Part shown: positions 45,834 to 52,985 of the stretch, piece after piece
Position numbering within the stretch: the first letter of the stretch is position 1
Layout of the letters: each line of letters begins with the position of its first letter
Source: a virus
Direction: 5' to 3' (one strand)
DNA: 54,633 nucleotides
Virus record (IMG/VR): IMGVR_UViG_3300046525_000020
Span: 1-54,633 of that record
Translations under genes and position numbers: made by a program
The notes under the pieces: model-generated
The model's input: the letters and a program-made list of their open reading frames with translations, nothing else
The model's database searches: none
What the model was told of the DNA's origin: nothing

Positions 45834-47010
45834 AGGGGAATCAAAAATAATTGGGACGCTAGATTTAGAGACTACGACCAGCAACCACGGCAACCCCTAC
45901 GACACAAGCAACTACATTGTCTGTGTACAAACAAAACGAGAGGATGAAACTACTCTATGCCAATTCTATGATGAACCTGATTGGAAAACTAAAACACGCG
46001 AGTTTCTGGCTAACACTACCCTATTGGTCGGCCAGTCTATTAAGTTTGATTTGGCTTGGCTTCGTAACCACGAGCTTTCTCCTGCCCCTGGCTGTCGCAT
46101 TTGGGACACTCAGCTTGCTGAATTTATTCTTTCTGGTCAAACGAATTCCTTCGCGTCACTCAACTCACTCCTCGATCTATACGGTTTGGGAACGAAAGAA
46201 GAAGCAGTGGCCGAATATTGGAAAAATGGAGTAGACACCCCTGACATTCCTAGAGAAGTTCTTTCTAGCTATGGCATTCGTGATGTGGATGCTACTCGCT
46301 TGGTTTACCAGCACCAGCTAAAAGACCCACGTATGACTCCCGCATTACACAAATTAATTATCCTATGCGGGCTTGACCTCCTAGTGCTCATGGAGATGGA
46401 GCACAACGGCATGCTGTATGACAAGGAGGGATCACTTAAAGAGGCCGAGAAACTGGGCCTAGAAATTAAGGCACAAGAAGATGAACTACATGGTGTCGCT
46501 GGTCGCAGCTTTAACATTGATTCTGGTGATCAGCTTTCCTGTTTCCTATACGGCGGTACAATCGAAGAGGATGTGTTCCTCCCCGTTACCAAAGTGTATA
46601 AGTCTGGCCCCAGGAAGGGACAGGAGTATGTAAGGAATGAGTATCAACAAACTAACACACACGTATTCCCTGGATACTTTCGGCCCCTCAAAGGCACAGA
46701 ACTGGCTAAATCAACACCTGCAAAACCTTTTTATCAGACAGGTGATGAAGTGCTACAACAACTCGCCGCCCGTACAAAAGTTCAGCGCAGGATACTCGAA
46801 CTACTCCGTTCACGGTCTAAGCTTGAAAAGCTTGTGGGGACTTACCTCTCTGCTCTGCCTAAAATGTGTGATGCGTTTAACTGGGGGAGTGTCGTACACG
46901 GGCAGTTCAACCAAGTCGTTGCACGAACTGGGCGACTGAGCAGCAGCAAACCCAACATGCAGAATGCTCCTGCACAGGTAGACCAATTTTTCATTACACG
47001 ATATGACTGA
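45832..47010 (+). CDS. polA: DNA polymerase I, N-terminal fragment (3'-5' exonuclease and thumb)
   Basis: About 392 codons in frame from 45832 to the TGA at 47008. The proofreading exonuclease motifs are all present: T-L-D-L-E-T-T (Exo I, with D and E), V-G-Q-S-I-K-F-D (Exo II) and Y-G-I-R-D-V-D (Exo III). A thumb region and the pre-motif A block T-G-R-L-S-S-S-K-P-N-M-Q-N-A-P follow. It ends F-I-T-R-Y-D just before motif A. No ATG, GTG or TTG lies upstream of the exonuclease motif; TTG 46024 is inside the domain. It is thought to work with the second fragment at 47179. Confidence 0.88.
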   Translation, partial: EGESKIIGTLDLETTTSNHGNPYDTSNYIVCVQTKREDETTLCQFYDEPDWKTKTREFLANTTLLVGQSIKFDLAWLRNHELSPAPGCRIWDTQLAEFILSGQTNSFASLNSLLDLYGLGTKEEAVAEYWKNGVDTPDIPREVLSSYGIRDVDATRLVYQHQLKDPRMTPALHKLIILCGLDLLVLMEMEHNGMLYDKEGSLKEAEKLGLEIKAQEDELHGVAGRSFNIDSGDQLSCFLYGGTIEEDVFLPVTKVYKSGPRKGQEYVRNEYQQTNTHVFPGYFRPLKGTELAKSTPAKPFYQTGDEVLQQLAARTKVQRRILELLRSRSKLEKLVGTYLSALPKMCDAFNWGSVVHGQFNQVVARTGRLSSSKPNMQNAPAQVDQFFITRYD

Positions 47011-47179
47011 AAAAGAAGCTAGAGAACTCCTAATTGAGTCTGGTGTTGACAATGGGCTAGGTCATTATGAAGATGGCAAGCTGCAAACAGCAATCACTTC
47101 ATATGACGAGCTAGCAGTTTTAATTGACCTCGCATGGCAAAAGGGGTATGAGGAAGCCTATAATGACTACAACCATTAA
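47003..47179 (+). CDS. 58-residue acidic ORF inserted between the two polymerase genes
   Basis: ATG at 47003 overlaps the end of the first polymerase fragment and the TAA overlaps the ATG of the second, so all three are coupled. The product is acidic and helical (E-K-E-A-R-E-L-L-I-E-S-G-V, then A-W-Q-K-G-Y-E-E-A-Y). It has no homing endonuclease motif and no family I recognise. It could hold the two halves together or be the remnant of an inserted element. Confidence 0.6.
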   Translation: MTEKEARELLIESGVDNGLGHYEDGKLQTAITSYDELAVLIDLAWQKGYEEAYNDYNH

Positions 47180-47952
47180 TGCTGATTAACTGTGACGTCA
47201 AGGGGCTAGAGGTTGTAGTTGCTGCACAGCTATCTGGCGATAAGGTGCTTAGTCAGGAAATTAAAGACCAAGTAGATATTCATGAGACAAATCGTAGTAC
47301 ATTCGATCTTGGTGGCAAAGCGGCTTACGCCGGCGAGACAGAGGCTGAAAAAGCAGCCCGTAAGGCCGGGCGTCTGGTCGCAAAGATTTTCAAGTTTCGC
47401 CTCATCTATGGTGGCAGTGCGTACTCCTATGCACACGATCCCGATTTCATGGGTGTGTCCACATCTGAGCAGTTCTGGCAGGAAATCATTGACCGTTATT
47501 ACGCCAAATACTACGGTGTCGCAGCATGGCACAAGGAGATTGTCAAGGAAGCGCAAGACAAGGGACGACTCAGCATTCCGTCAGGCCGCTACTATCCTTT
47601 CCCGCCAGAGCGAGACTTCCGAGGAAACATCAAGTGGCCTATTACCAAAATCAAGAACTACCCAGTTCAAGGCTTTGGTGCAGACCTTGTGATGCTTGCA
47701 CGACTCGAAGCAAGCAAGCGACTGAAAGCCTCTGGCCTAGAGTACAAGCTCGTATCCACAATCCATGACTCGATTGTTGTTGACACGACAGATGCAAACT
47801 GGTATACTATTAGTATGGTCCTTAAAGATTGTGTTGAAGCAGTGCCGGCGCTCTGCAAGCAAGTGTGGGGATACGACTTTAGTTTGCCGCTGACATGCGA
47901 AGTGCAACGTGGCATGAATAAAAAAGACATGCAAGAAGTAGTTTTCAATTAA
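47179..47952 (+). CDS. polA: DNA polymerase I, C-terminal fragment (palm and fingers)
   Basis: The 257-residue protein starts M-L-I-N-C-D-V-K-G-L-E, which is motif A with the catalytic Asp at residue 6. Motif B follows (R-K-A-G-R-L-V-A-K-I-F-K-F, then Y-G-G), and motif C S-T-I-H-D-S-I-V-V-D near residue 197 has the second catalytic Asp; Ser replaces the usual Glu after it. It is in the same frame as the first fragment but separated by 168 bases. Both parts together give a complete T7-type family A polymerase without 5' nuclease. Confidence 0.9.
   Translation: MLINCDVKGLEVVVAAQLSGDKVLSQEIKDQVDIHETNRSTFDLGGKAAYAGETEAEKAARKAGRLVAKIFKFRLIYGGSAYSYAHDPDFMGVSTSEQFWQEIIDRYYAKYYGVAAWHKEIVKEAQDKGRLSIPSGRYYPFPPERDFRGNIKWPITKIKNYPVQGFGADLVMLARLEASKRLKASGLEYKLVSTIHDSIVVDTTDANWYTISMVLKDCVEAVPALCKQVWGYDFSLPLTCEVQRGMNKKDMQEVVFN
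47780..47808 (+). promoter_or_regulatory. Internal rightward promoter (3)
   Basis: TTGACA (47780-47785), 17-base spacer, TATACT (47803-47808) with TGG before it. A near-consensus promoter inside the polymerase gene, placed to drive SSB, exonuclease and the nucleotide metabolism genes. Confidence 0.78.
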
Positions 47953-47960
47953 AGGAAAAA

Positions 47961-48509
47961 ATGCTATTCACAATTAAGAATGTAAGTATTGAGGACCGCC
48001 CTGCTAAGGGCCGTGGCCAGCCATATCAAATGGCTGAGATTATCTATGACGATGGTCGTGGAATCAAAACCTACAAGATGGCGAGCTTCTCAAACCCTCA
48101 GGTATTTACAACGATTAAGAACGCTAAGGGTGGAGAACAATACGATGTTACAGTGGTTAAAGGCGATGATGGCTATAACAAGTGGACTAGTGCGAATCCT
48201 GCGGGTGGAGCTAGCAGCGGTCCTACTGCGCCTAGCCAAGCTGGCGCTCCCGGTCGATCATCAAGCCCGCAAGTAAACAACTATGGCCGTGACTTTGAAA
48301 GCAAAGAGGAACGCACAGTAAAGCAGCGTCTCATTGTTAAGCAAAGTTCACTAGCTGTAGCAGCCGCAAACCTCGCTGTAGGCGCTAAAGCACCCCCTGA
48401 GCTAGACAAGGTGCTTGAAGCAGCAGATAAGCTCGTAGCGTGGGTTTATGACGCTCCTGGCCTAGACACTACACCACTACAAGACATTCCTGACGACATT
48501 CCCTATTGA
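47961..48509 (+). CDS. ssb: Single-stranded DNA-binding protein
   Basis: The 182-residue protein has a beta-rich N-terminal half (L-F-T-I-K-N-V-S-I-E-D-R, then E-I-I-Y-D-D-G-R-G-I-K-T-Y, Y-D-V-T-V-V-K-G) suited to an OB fold, a Ser/Pro/Gly linker, a helical segment, and the C-terminal tip D-I-P-D-D-I-P-Y. This tip closely matches the D-D-I-P-F end by which bacterial SSB recruits replication and repair proteins. GGAAAAA precedes the ATG. It sits between polymerase and exonuclease. Confidence 0.8.
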   Translation: MLFTIKNVSIEDRPAKGRGQPYQMAEIIYDDGRGIKTYKMASFSNPQVFTTIKNAKGGEQYDVTVVKGDDGYNKWTSANPAGGASSGPTAPSQAGAPGRSSSPQVNNYGRDFESKEERTVKQRLIVKQSSLAVAAANLAVGAKAPPELDKVLEAADKLVAWVYDAPGLDTTPLQDIPDDIPY

Positions 48510-48512
48510 TGC

Positions 48513-49244
48513 ATGCTGGCTTTAATTGACAGCGACACCCTAGCCTATGCCTCTGCTGTAATGGCAGAGGGGCAGGGAGAACAAATTGCTATTTGGAATG
48601 CCAACTACGCCATTGAGAGTTTGCTTAGAGACATTAATACTAGTAATAACAACGAGTATCAACTCTACCTCACTGGCGAGAACAACTTCCGATATAACGT
48701 CTATCCAGAATATAAGGCTAATCGCATTAAGATGCAACGGCCTACATACCTGCCTGCTGTAAGGCAGCACATGATGGAGAAGTGGGGAGCCTTCATGTCC
48801 GAAGGCTGTGAAGCAGATGACATGCTTGGAGTTGATGCACATCAAGCGGACCTAGATGAACGGGAAGTTCTGTTGGTTCACATTGATAAGGACATTGACC
48901 AGATTCCAGGCAAGCATTACAACCCACGAAAGAAAACTACCTATTACGTAAGCCCCATTGAGGGGCTTCGTTTCTTCTACTACCAGCTACTTGTAGGAGA
49001 CAGTGCAGATCACATCAAGGGTGCTAAGGGCATTGGCCCCAAGAAGGCAGAGAAGATTTTAGAAGGACTTACCTCAGAATGCGATTTATTGAACGCTGTA
49101 AGAAACTACTACAGTTCGGACGAGGAACTGCTTATGAACGGCCAGTGTCTATGGTTGTGGCGGACAATGGGCGATACGTGGCAAATTCCCCAGTGTGGCG
49201 AGTTGTCGAACGAAACTACGGAGACTTCAAGCACTACCATCTAG
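48513..49244 (+). CDS. 5'-3' exonuclease / flap endonuclease
   Basis: The 243-residue protein has the PIN-like FEN pattern: L-I-D-S-D-T-L near residue 4, Y-P-E-Y-K-A-N-R, E-A-D-D-M-L-G (about 98) and I-D-K-D-I-D-Q with metal-binding Asp residues, then the H3TH DNA clamp G-D-S-A-D-H-I-K-G-A-K-G-I-G-P-K-K-A (about 163-180). It would remove RNA primers and flaps, the activity missing from the phage polymerase. Its last 30 codons overlap another frame. Confidence 0.87.
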   Translation: MLALIDSDTLAYASAVMAEGQGEQIAIWNANYAIESLLRDINTSNNNEYQLYLTGENNFRYNVYPEYKANRIKMQRPTYLPAVRQHMMEKWGAFMSEGCEADDMLGVDAHQADLDEREVLLVHIDKDIDQIPGKHYNPRKKTTYYVSPIEGLRFFYYQLLVGDSADHIKGAKGIGPKKAEKILEGLTSECDLLNAVRNYYSSDEELLMNGQCLWLWRTMGDTWQIPQCGELSNETTETSSTTI

Positions 49245-49381
49245 AAGGTCTCATCAATAAGAAGTATTGGAAAATCATTCAAAACTATTATGGTGATAAG
49301 CAGAAGGCGCTTGATTCTGCATACCGACACAATCTAGAAGAGGGCTGCATCCTGCCCTATACGGAAACTGTAATTGGCTGA
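49151..49381 (+). CDS. Unknown protein overlapping the exonuclease end
   Basis: A frame with ATG at 49151 (another at 49079) ends at 49381, overlapping the exonuclease gene by 94 bases. The product has W-R-V-V-E-R-N-Y-G-D-F-K-H-Y-H-L-E-G-L-I-N-K-K-Y-W and Y-R-H-N-L-E-E-G-C-I. The part beyond 49244 is clearly protein-like and no other gene covers it. The exact start is uncertain. Function unknown. Confidence 0.55.
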   Translation: MVVADNGRYVANSPVWRVVERNYGDFKHYHLEGLINKKYWKIIQNYYGDKQKALDSAYRHNLEEGCILPYTETVIG

Positions 49382-49742
49382 GTGGACAGATGGACGCAAA
49401 CATGGGTTCATCGTTGCTGTGTTGCGGGCAGGCACTAGACGCTGGCCCCCTAAGTATGAAGCTCTGAACGACGCCAAGACAGAAAAGAAAAAGAACGTGA
49501 AAACCGGGCGCATTGCACAGCACTATGTGTGCGCCCAATGTACAGAAGAATTTACTTCTACCAACATTCAAGTGGATCACATTACTCCTGTTGTTGACCC
49601 TAAGAAGGGGTTCAAAGATTGGAATACCTACATCCCTCGTCTGTTCTGTGGAAAGGACAACCTACAAGTGCTATGCGTAGGCTGTCACAAGGAAAAGACA
49701 GCAAAGGAAAAGAGTGAAAGTAACCGTAAAAGCAAAAAATGA
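49374..49742 (+). CDS. HNH endonuclease
   Basis: The 122-residue protein starts with TTG at 49374. It has a zinc-type HNH module: C-A-Q-C near residue 52, V-D-H-I-T-P-V near 68, N-L-Q-V-L-C-V-G-C-H near 97 and a Lys-rich end. An N-terminal helix region (F-I-V-A-V-L-R-A-G-T-R-R-W-P-P-K-Y) matches phage HNH proteins of replication modules. It may process DNA branches or be mobile. It lies directly behind the exonuclease. Confidence 0.82.
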   Translation: MAEWTDGRKHGFIVAVLRAGTRRWPPKYEALNDAKTEKKKNVKTGRIAQHYVCAQCTEEFTSTNIQVDHITPVVDPKKGFKDWNTYIPRLFCGKDNLQVLCVGCHKEKTAKEKSESNRKSKK

Positions 49743-49914
49743 AGATGGTGATATTATCCTTGAAGGTGTAATTGCTAAGGAAGAACTTTCATTCCTAGTT
49801 CAATATGCCATTAATGACCTAATGGCAGTTGGCATGGAGTTCATGCTAGGCGAAGAGGATGGTGACGGGGATAAGCAGCTAAAGTTCAATTACGGCGAAG
49901 GCAAGCTGAATTGA
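49714..49914 (+). CDS. Unknown acidic protein, 66 residues
   Basis: Starts with GTG at 49714 inside the HNH gene and its end overlaps the next gene by four bases. The product is beta-alpha (V-T-V-K-A-K-N-E-D-G-D-I-I-L-E-G-V, then F-L-V-Q-Y-A-I-N-D-L) with an acidic stretch G-E-E-D-G-D-G-D. Function unknown. Confidence 0.55.
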   Translation: MKVTVKAKNEDGDIILEGVIAKEELSFLVQYAINDLMAVGMEFMLGEEDGDGDKQLKFNYGEGKLN

Positions 49915-50678
49915 AGCATTTTGTCATTCCTGACACACAGATTAGACCTGGGGATGATGTAGAGTTTCTGCGTTGCATTGGTCGCTACCTAGTGGCCAAG
50001 CAGCCTGAGAAAATCATTCATCTAGGCGATCATGCTGACATGCCTTCTCTGAGCAGCTATGACGAAGGCAAAAAGAGTTTTGAGGGTAGGCGGTATGTCA
50101 ATGACATTGCTGCTGCTACAGACGCTATGGCGGCCCTTCTAGAGCCTGTCAATGATTACAATGAACGGCAAAGAAAAAATGGCAAGAAGCAATACAAACC
50201 TCAGATGGTCTTCTGTCTCGGAAACCACGAAAATAGAATTAATCGAGCAGTGGACTCCGACCCTAAGCTGGATGGGGTTCTTTCAATCAATGATCTTGGC
50301 TATGAAAAGTATGGTTGGGAAGTGCATCCGTTCCTTGAAGTGGTTGTGCTCGATGGTGTGGCGTACTCTCATTTCTTTACTAGTGGTATTATGGGCCGTC
50401 CTTCTTCTAGTGCTCGCGCGCAACTAGCCTCTAAGCACATGAGTTGTGTAGCAGGCCACCAACAAGGACTTCAAATTGCAACAGCAGGACGAGCCGATGG
50501 AGGTCTCATTACAAGCATTATTGCTGGTAGCTGTTATGAACATGATGAAGACTACCTCGGCCCCCAAGGCAATAAGCACTGGCGTGGCGCTCTCATGCTA
50601 CATGACGTGCATGATGGCGAATTTGATTTAATGCCTCTTTCACTTAAGTTTCTAACTACACGATATGCGCAACAATAA
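49911..50678 (+). CDS. Metallophosphoesterase
   Basis: The 255-residue protein (TTG start) has calcineurin-type motifs in order: P-D-T-Q at residue 7, H-L-G-D-H-A-D near 38, C-L-G-N-H-E-N near 103 and V-A-G-H-Q near 182, the metal ligands of a two-metal phosphoesterase. Such phage enzymes may cut nucleotides or DNA ends; the true substrate is not shown. It belongs to the replication and nucleotide block. Confidence 0.82.
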   Translation: MKHFVIPDTQIRPGDDVEFLRCIGRYLVAKQPEKIIHLGDHADMPSLSSYDEGKKSFEGRRYVNDIAAATDAMAALLEPVNDYNERQRKNGKKQYKPQMVFCLGNHENRINRAVDSDPKLDGVLSINDLGYEKYGWEVHPFLEVVVLDGVAYSHFFTSGIMGRPSSSARAQLASKHMSCVAGHQQGLQIATAGRADGGLITSIIAGSCYEHDEDYLGPQGNKHWRGALMLHDVHDGEFDLMPLSLKFLTTRYAQQ

Positions 50679-51027
50679 ACTATACGAATATTCTGATTCT
50701 GGTGCTGTTCCTGTGATGATTGATCCATTCGCTAATGTGTCTTGGCCCGGTCTGCATGTGCCACCAATTAATCTATATAATGCTCCTGCACTAAACAAGC
50801 AGGTAGGTGGTGGACATTACAAGAGCAAGGGCATTCAGCCCATTGAATATATTCACGCCAATAAGCTGAACTATTCAGAAGGAGCCATTGTTAAATACAT
50901 CACTCGCTGGCGTGACAAGGGTGGTATTGAAGACCTAGAAAAGATTAAGCACTACGTTGATCTTCTCATTGACATGGAGCGCAAGTATGGCTCACTTAAG
51001 TCTAGTCCCGTGGAAGACACTGCTTGA
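50665..51027 (+). CDS. DUF3310 protein (nucleotide-kinase-associated family)
   Basis: The 120-residue protein has the DUF3310 core: K-Q-V-G-G-G-H-Y-K near residue 47, I-Q-P-I-E-Y-I, then G-A-I-V-K-Y-I-T-R-W-R-D-K-G-G and D-L-E-K-I-K-H-Y-V-D-L-L-I. The family occurs in many phages and is related to T7 gp1.7-type nucleotide kinases. Its role in nucleotide supply is inferred. The first 40 residues are variable. Confidence 0.8.
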   Translation: MRNNKLYEYSDSGAVPVMIDPFANVSWPGLHVPPINLYNAPALNKQVGGGHYKSKGIQPIEYIHANKLNYSEGAIVKYITRWRDKGGIEDLEKIKHYVDLLIDMERKYGSLKSSPVEDTA

Positions 51028-51034
51028 GCCTATT

Positions 51035-51184
51035 ATGAGTTTCCAAGACCTACTACAACTGCTGCGTAACGAAGAAGAAACTATTGTGCTAGAGCTATTG
51101 GAAATTCATTCCGACGAACTGGTGGATAAGTTTCTAGAACGCATTGAAGAACGACGAGAAGAAATCTACAAACACTTCCTATGA
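51035..51184 (+). CDS. Small helical protein, 49 residues
   Basis: ATG at 51035 lies just after the previous stop. The product is acidic and helical (F-Q-D-L-L-Q-L-L-R-N-E-E-E, then L-E-I-H-S-D-E-L-V-D-K-F-L-E-R-I-E-E). It resembles a short helical protein common in phage nucleotide blocks. Its stop overlaps the next ATG. Confidence 0.6.
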   Translation: MSFQDLLQLLRNEEETIVLELLEIHSDELVDKFLERIEERREEIYKHFL

Positions 51185-51378
51185 GTTGGATTAAAGTAAC
51201 AGACAAGCTGCCAAGCGTCAATATTCCTGTCCTTGTATATATCTCTTCTTGGAAGTTGGTAGAAGTAGCATACTACTCTGATAATTATGATAAACCCCAA
51301 TGGGTTTGGTGTGATGATCCACTATATCAAGAAAATCTACCCTCTCATTGGCAACCCCTTCCAGAACCTCCACAATGA
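51181..51378 (+). CDS. DUF551-like protein
   Basis: The 65-residue product begins M-S-W-I-K-V-T-D-K-L-P and ends H-W-Q-P-L-P-E-P-P, the two conserved ends of the DUF551 family, often found in phages. Between them are V-L-V-Y-I and an aromatic loop. ATGA overlaps both neighbours. Molecular role unknown. Confidence 0.75.
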   Translation: MSWIKVTDKLPSVNIPVLVYISSWKLVEVAYYSDNYDKPQWVWCDDPLYQENLPSHWQPLPEPPQ

Positions 51379-51563
51379 CCGGCCGCAAGACACGCAAAGA
51401 AGTAGATAATGAAGACCGACATGGACGCAAGCGTTTCATTGAGCGGCAAATTCAGGACAACCTAGCAAAGAAAGAAATTGAAGAATATGACGACTATTGC
51501 CTCGACGACTCCATCGATCGTGACGCCATCAATGACCGCCTCCGTGAACTACGAAAATATTGA
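51375..51563 (+). CDS. Small charged protein, 62 residues
   Basis: ATG at 51375 overlaps the previous stop. The product is highly charged: a basic N-terminus (T-G-R-K-T-R-K-E) and an acidic end (E-E-Y-D-D-Y-C-L-D-D-S-I-D-R-D). Its 3' end shares bases with the MazG-like gene. Function unknown. Confidence 0.55.
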   Translation: MTGRKTRKEVDNEDRHGRKRFIERQIQDNLAKKEIEEYDDYCLDDSIDRDAINDRLRELRKY

Positions 51564-51867
51564 TAGTTACCAAGAGAAGATCAAGGACTTCCGTCTACCA
51601 TCGTATGGGAGTGAGGCTGCTGTTATGGGCCTGCTTGCTGAAAGCGGCGAAGTTGCTGCTGTGTTTCAGAAACTACTTCGTGGAGACTATGACATGGATA
51701 CGGCAGCGACTAAGTTGCATTATGAACTAGGCGATATTCTTTGGCACGTAGCTGCCATTGCAGAAGACAATGGCTGGAAGATTTCAAAGCTTCTGCAAAG
51801 CAATGTTGACAAGCTAGAGAGTCGTCGTCTTCGTAATCAAATCCTTGGAAGTGGAGACAATCGATGA
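51532..51867 (+). CDS. MazG-like nucleotide pyrophosphohydrolase
   Basis: The 111-residue protein has the all-alpha NTP pyrophosphatase pattern: G-L-L-A-E-S-G-E-V-A-A-V-F-Q-K near residue 30 and H-Y-E-L-G-D-I-L-W-H-V-A-A-I-A near 63, giving the E-x-x-E and E-x-x-D Mg site. It may remove non-standard dNTPs or ppGpp. An ATG at 51487 would add 15 residues that look like an out-of-frame copy of the neighbour, so 51532 is preferred. Confidence 0.75.
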   Translation: MTASVNYENIDSYQEKIKDFRLPSYGSEAAVMGLLAESGEVAAVFQKLLRGDYDMDTAATKLHYELGDILWHVAAIAEDNGWKISKLLQSNVDKLESRRLRNQILGSGDNR

Positions 51868-51944
51868 AAGAATCATTTCTGCTTCTTTCTCCCATTATCC
51901 TTGCGCTACTCCTAACCGTCCTCGCGTGCATTAAAAAGAAATGA
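51864..51944 (+). CDS. 26-residue membrane peptide
   Basis: ATG at 51864 overlaps the MazG-like stop, and the TGA overlaps the ThyX start. The product is one hydrophobic helix (F-L-L-L-S-P-I-I-L-A-L-L-L-T-V-L) followed by A-C-I-K-K-K. It should sit in the inner membrane. The V-L-A-C sequence recalls a lipobox, but only four residues follow. Function unknown. Confidence 0.5.
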   Translation: MKESFLLLSPIILALLLTVLACIKKK

Positions 51945-52657
51945 ACATTGCGCAACAAAGCGTTGAACTGATTGACTATATGGGCAGCGATCTTAGTGTG
52001 GTTAATGCTGCCCGTGTTAGCTTTCAGAAGGAAAGCGATTGGGACATTGATACTATCCAAGGTGCTGAACCACACATTTATGAGAATGTCAAGGTTCTTT
52101 CTGAGCAAGACCAGAAGCTTATTCGCTACCTTGCTACGCACAACCATTGGACGCCGTTTGCTCATGCCTTTCTAAGCTTCCGCATTAAGGCTCCCATCTT
52201 CGTGGCTCGCCAATTGGTTAAGCATCAAGTTGGTCTTGCTTGGAATGAGGTTAGCCGTCGCTATGTGGACGATGAGCCAGAGTTTTATTTTCCTCCTATT
52301 TGGCGTAAGCGAGCAGAGAACGTAAAGCAAGGCAGCAGTGATGAGCCAGTAGATGATTGGTCAGTTGATTGGGCACATGGAGAAGCACTCTATCCAGAAA
52401 CACTTACTAAGGCGGCTCTACGCACCTACACTGAAATGCTGTTTGCTGGTGTAGCTCCTGAGCAGGCACGTATGGTGCTGCCACAGAATACAATGACAGA
52501 ATGGGTCTGGTCAGGTAGTCTTGCAGCATTCGCACGGGTTGTGTCTCTGCGAATCGATCCACATGCACAAAAAGAAACACAAGAGGTTGCATGGCATATC
52601 AATGCTCTAGTACCTACTGAATTCACACACTCATGGAAGGCTCTCGTTGGTATCTGA
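51941..52657 (+). CDS. thyX: Flavin-dependent thymidylate synthase
   Basis: The 238-residue protein has the ThyX signature as K-H-Q-V-G-L-A-W-N-E-V-S-R-R-Y near residue 88, a variant of R-H-R-x-x-S-x-N-E-x-S-x-R-Y, plus N-A-A-R-V-S near 24 and Q-A-R-M-V-L-P near 168. It makes dTMP from dUMP using FAD, NADPH and methylene-tetrahydrofolate. It acts with the deaminase-like protein and the reductase to supply DNA precursors. A homing endonuclease gene overlaps its end. Confidence 0.92.
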   Translation: MNIAQQSVELIDYMGSDLSVVNAARVSFQKESDWDIDTIQGAEPHIYENVKVLSEQDQKLIRYLATHNHWTPFAHAFLSFRIKAPIFVARQLVKHQVGLAWNEVSRRYVDDEPEFYFPPIWRKRAENVKQGSSDEPVDDWSVDWAHGEALYPETLTKAALRTYTEMLFAGVAPEQARMVLPQNTMTEWVWSGSLAAFARVVSLRIDPHAQKETQEVAWHINALVPTEFTHSWKALVGI

Positions 52658-52985
52658 ACAATATCTAGCAGGCTTCTTTGATGGAGAAGGCACATTCTAT
52701 ATTGGCAAACAGTTTAAGAATGGTAAGGAATATCCTAAGGCAACTGTGATGCTGTCGCAGTCTGGTTATGAGGGGATGCTGCTTCTTGAAGAAATTCAAA
52801 AGCAGTATGGTGGTAGTTTGTATCAACATCTAAAGGCTGGTGAGCACAAGGCCACTAAAGATGCCTATAAACTCTGGTGGCCTAAGGACGAAGCTATTGA
52901 GCTTTGTCAAAAGCTTATTCCTCATCTCAAGCTTAAACAACAAGCAGCACAGACAGTGCTGGCATATCTAACAAGGAATCAATGA
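52647..52985 (+). CDS. LAGLIDADG homing endonuclease, single motif
   Basis: The 112-residue protein has Y-L-A-G-F-F-D-G-E-G-T-F at residue 6-17, the LAGLIDADG helix with its catalytic acidic residue, followed by the beta strands and helices of one repeat (A-T-V-M-L-S-Q-S, W-W-P-K-D-E-A). One motif means it acts as a homodimer. The TTG start lies in the end of thyX, and its TGA overlaps the reductase ATG, so it is a free-standing homing gene between two nucleotide genes. No intron or intein is seen there. Confidence 0.85.
   Translation: MVSEQYLAGFFDGEGTFYIGKQFKNGKEYPKATVMLSQSGYEGMLLLEEIQKQYGGSLYQHLKAGEHKATKDAYKLWWPKDEAIELCQKLIPHLKLKQQAAQTVLAYLTRNQ

Noticed and set aside
47011-47178. Insert between polymerase genes as an intein or group I intron
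   Set aside because: It encodes a separate ORF with its own start and stop overlaps, no splicing-domain motifs and no endonuclease motif; too short for an intein with a full splicing domain.
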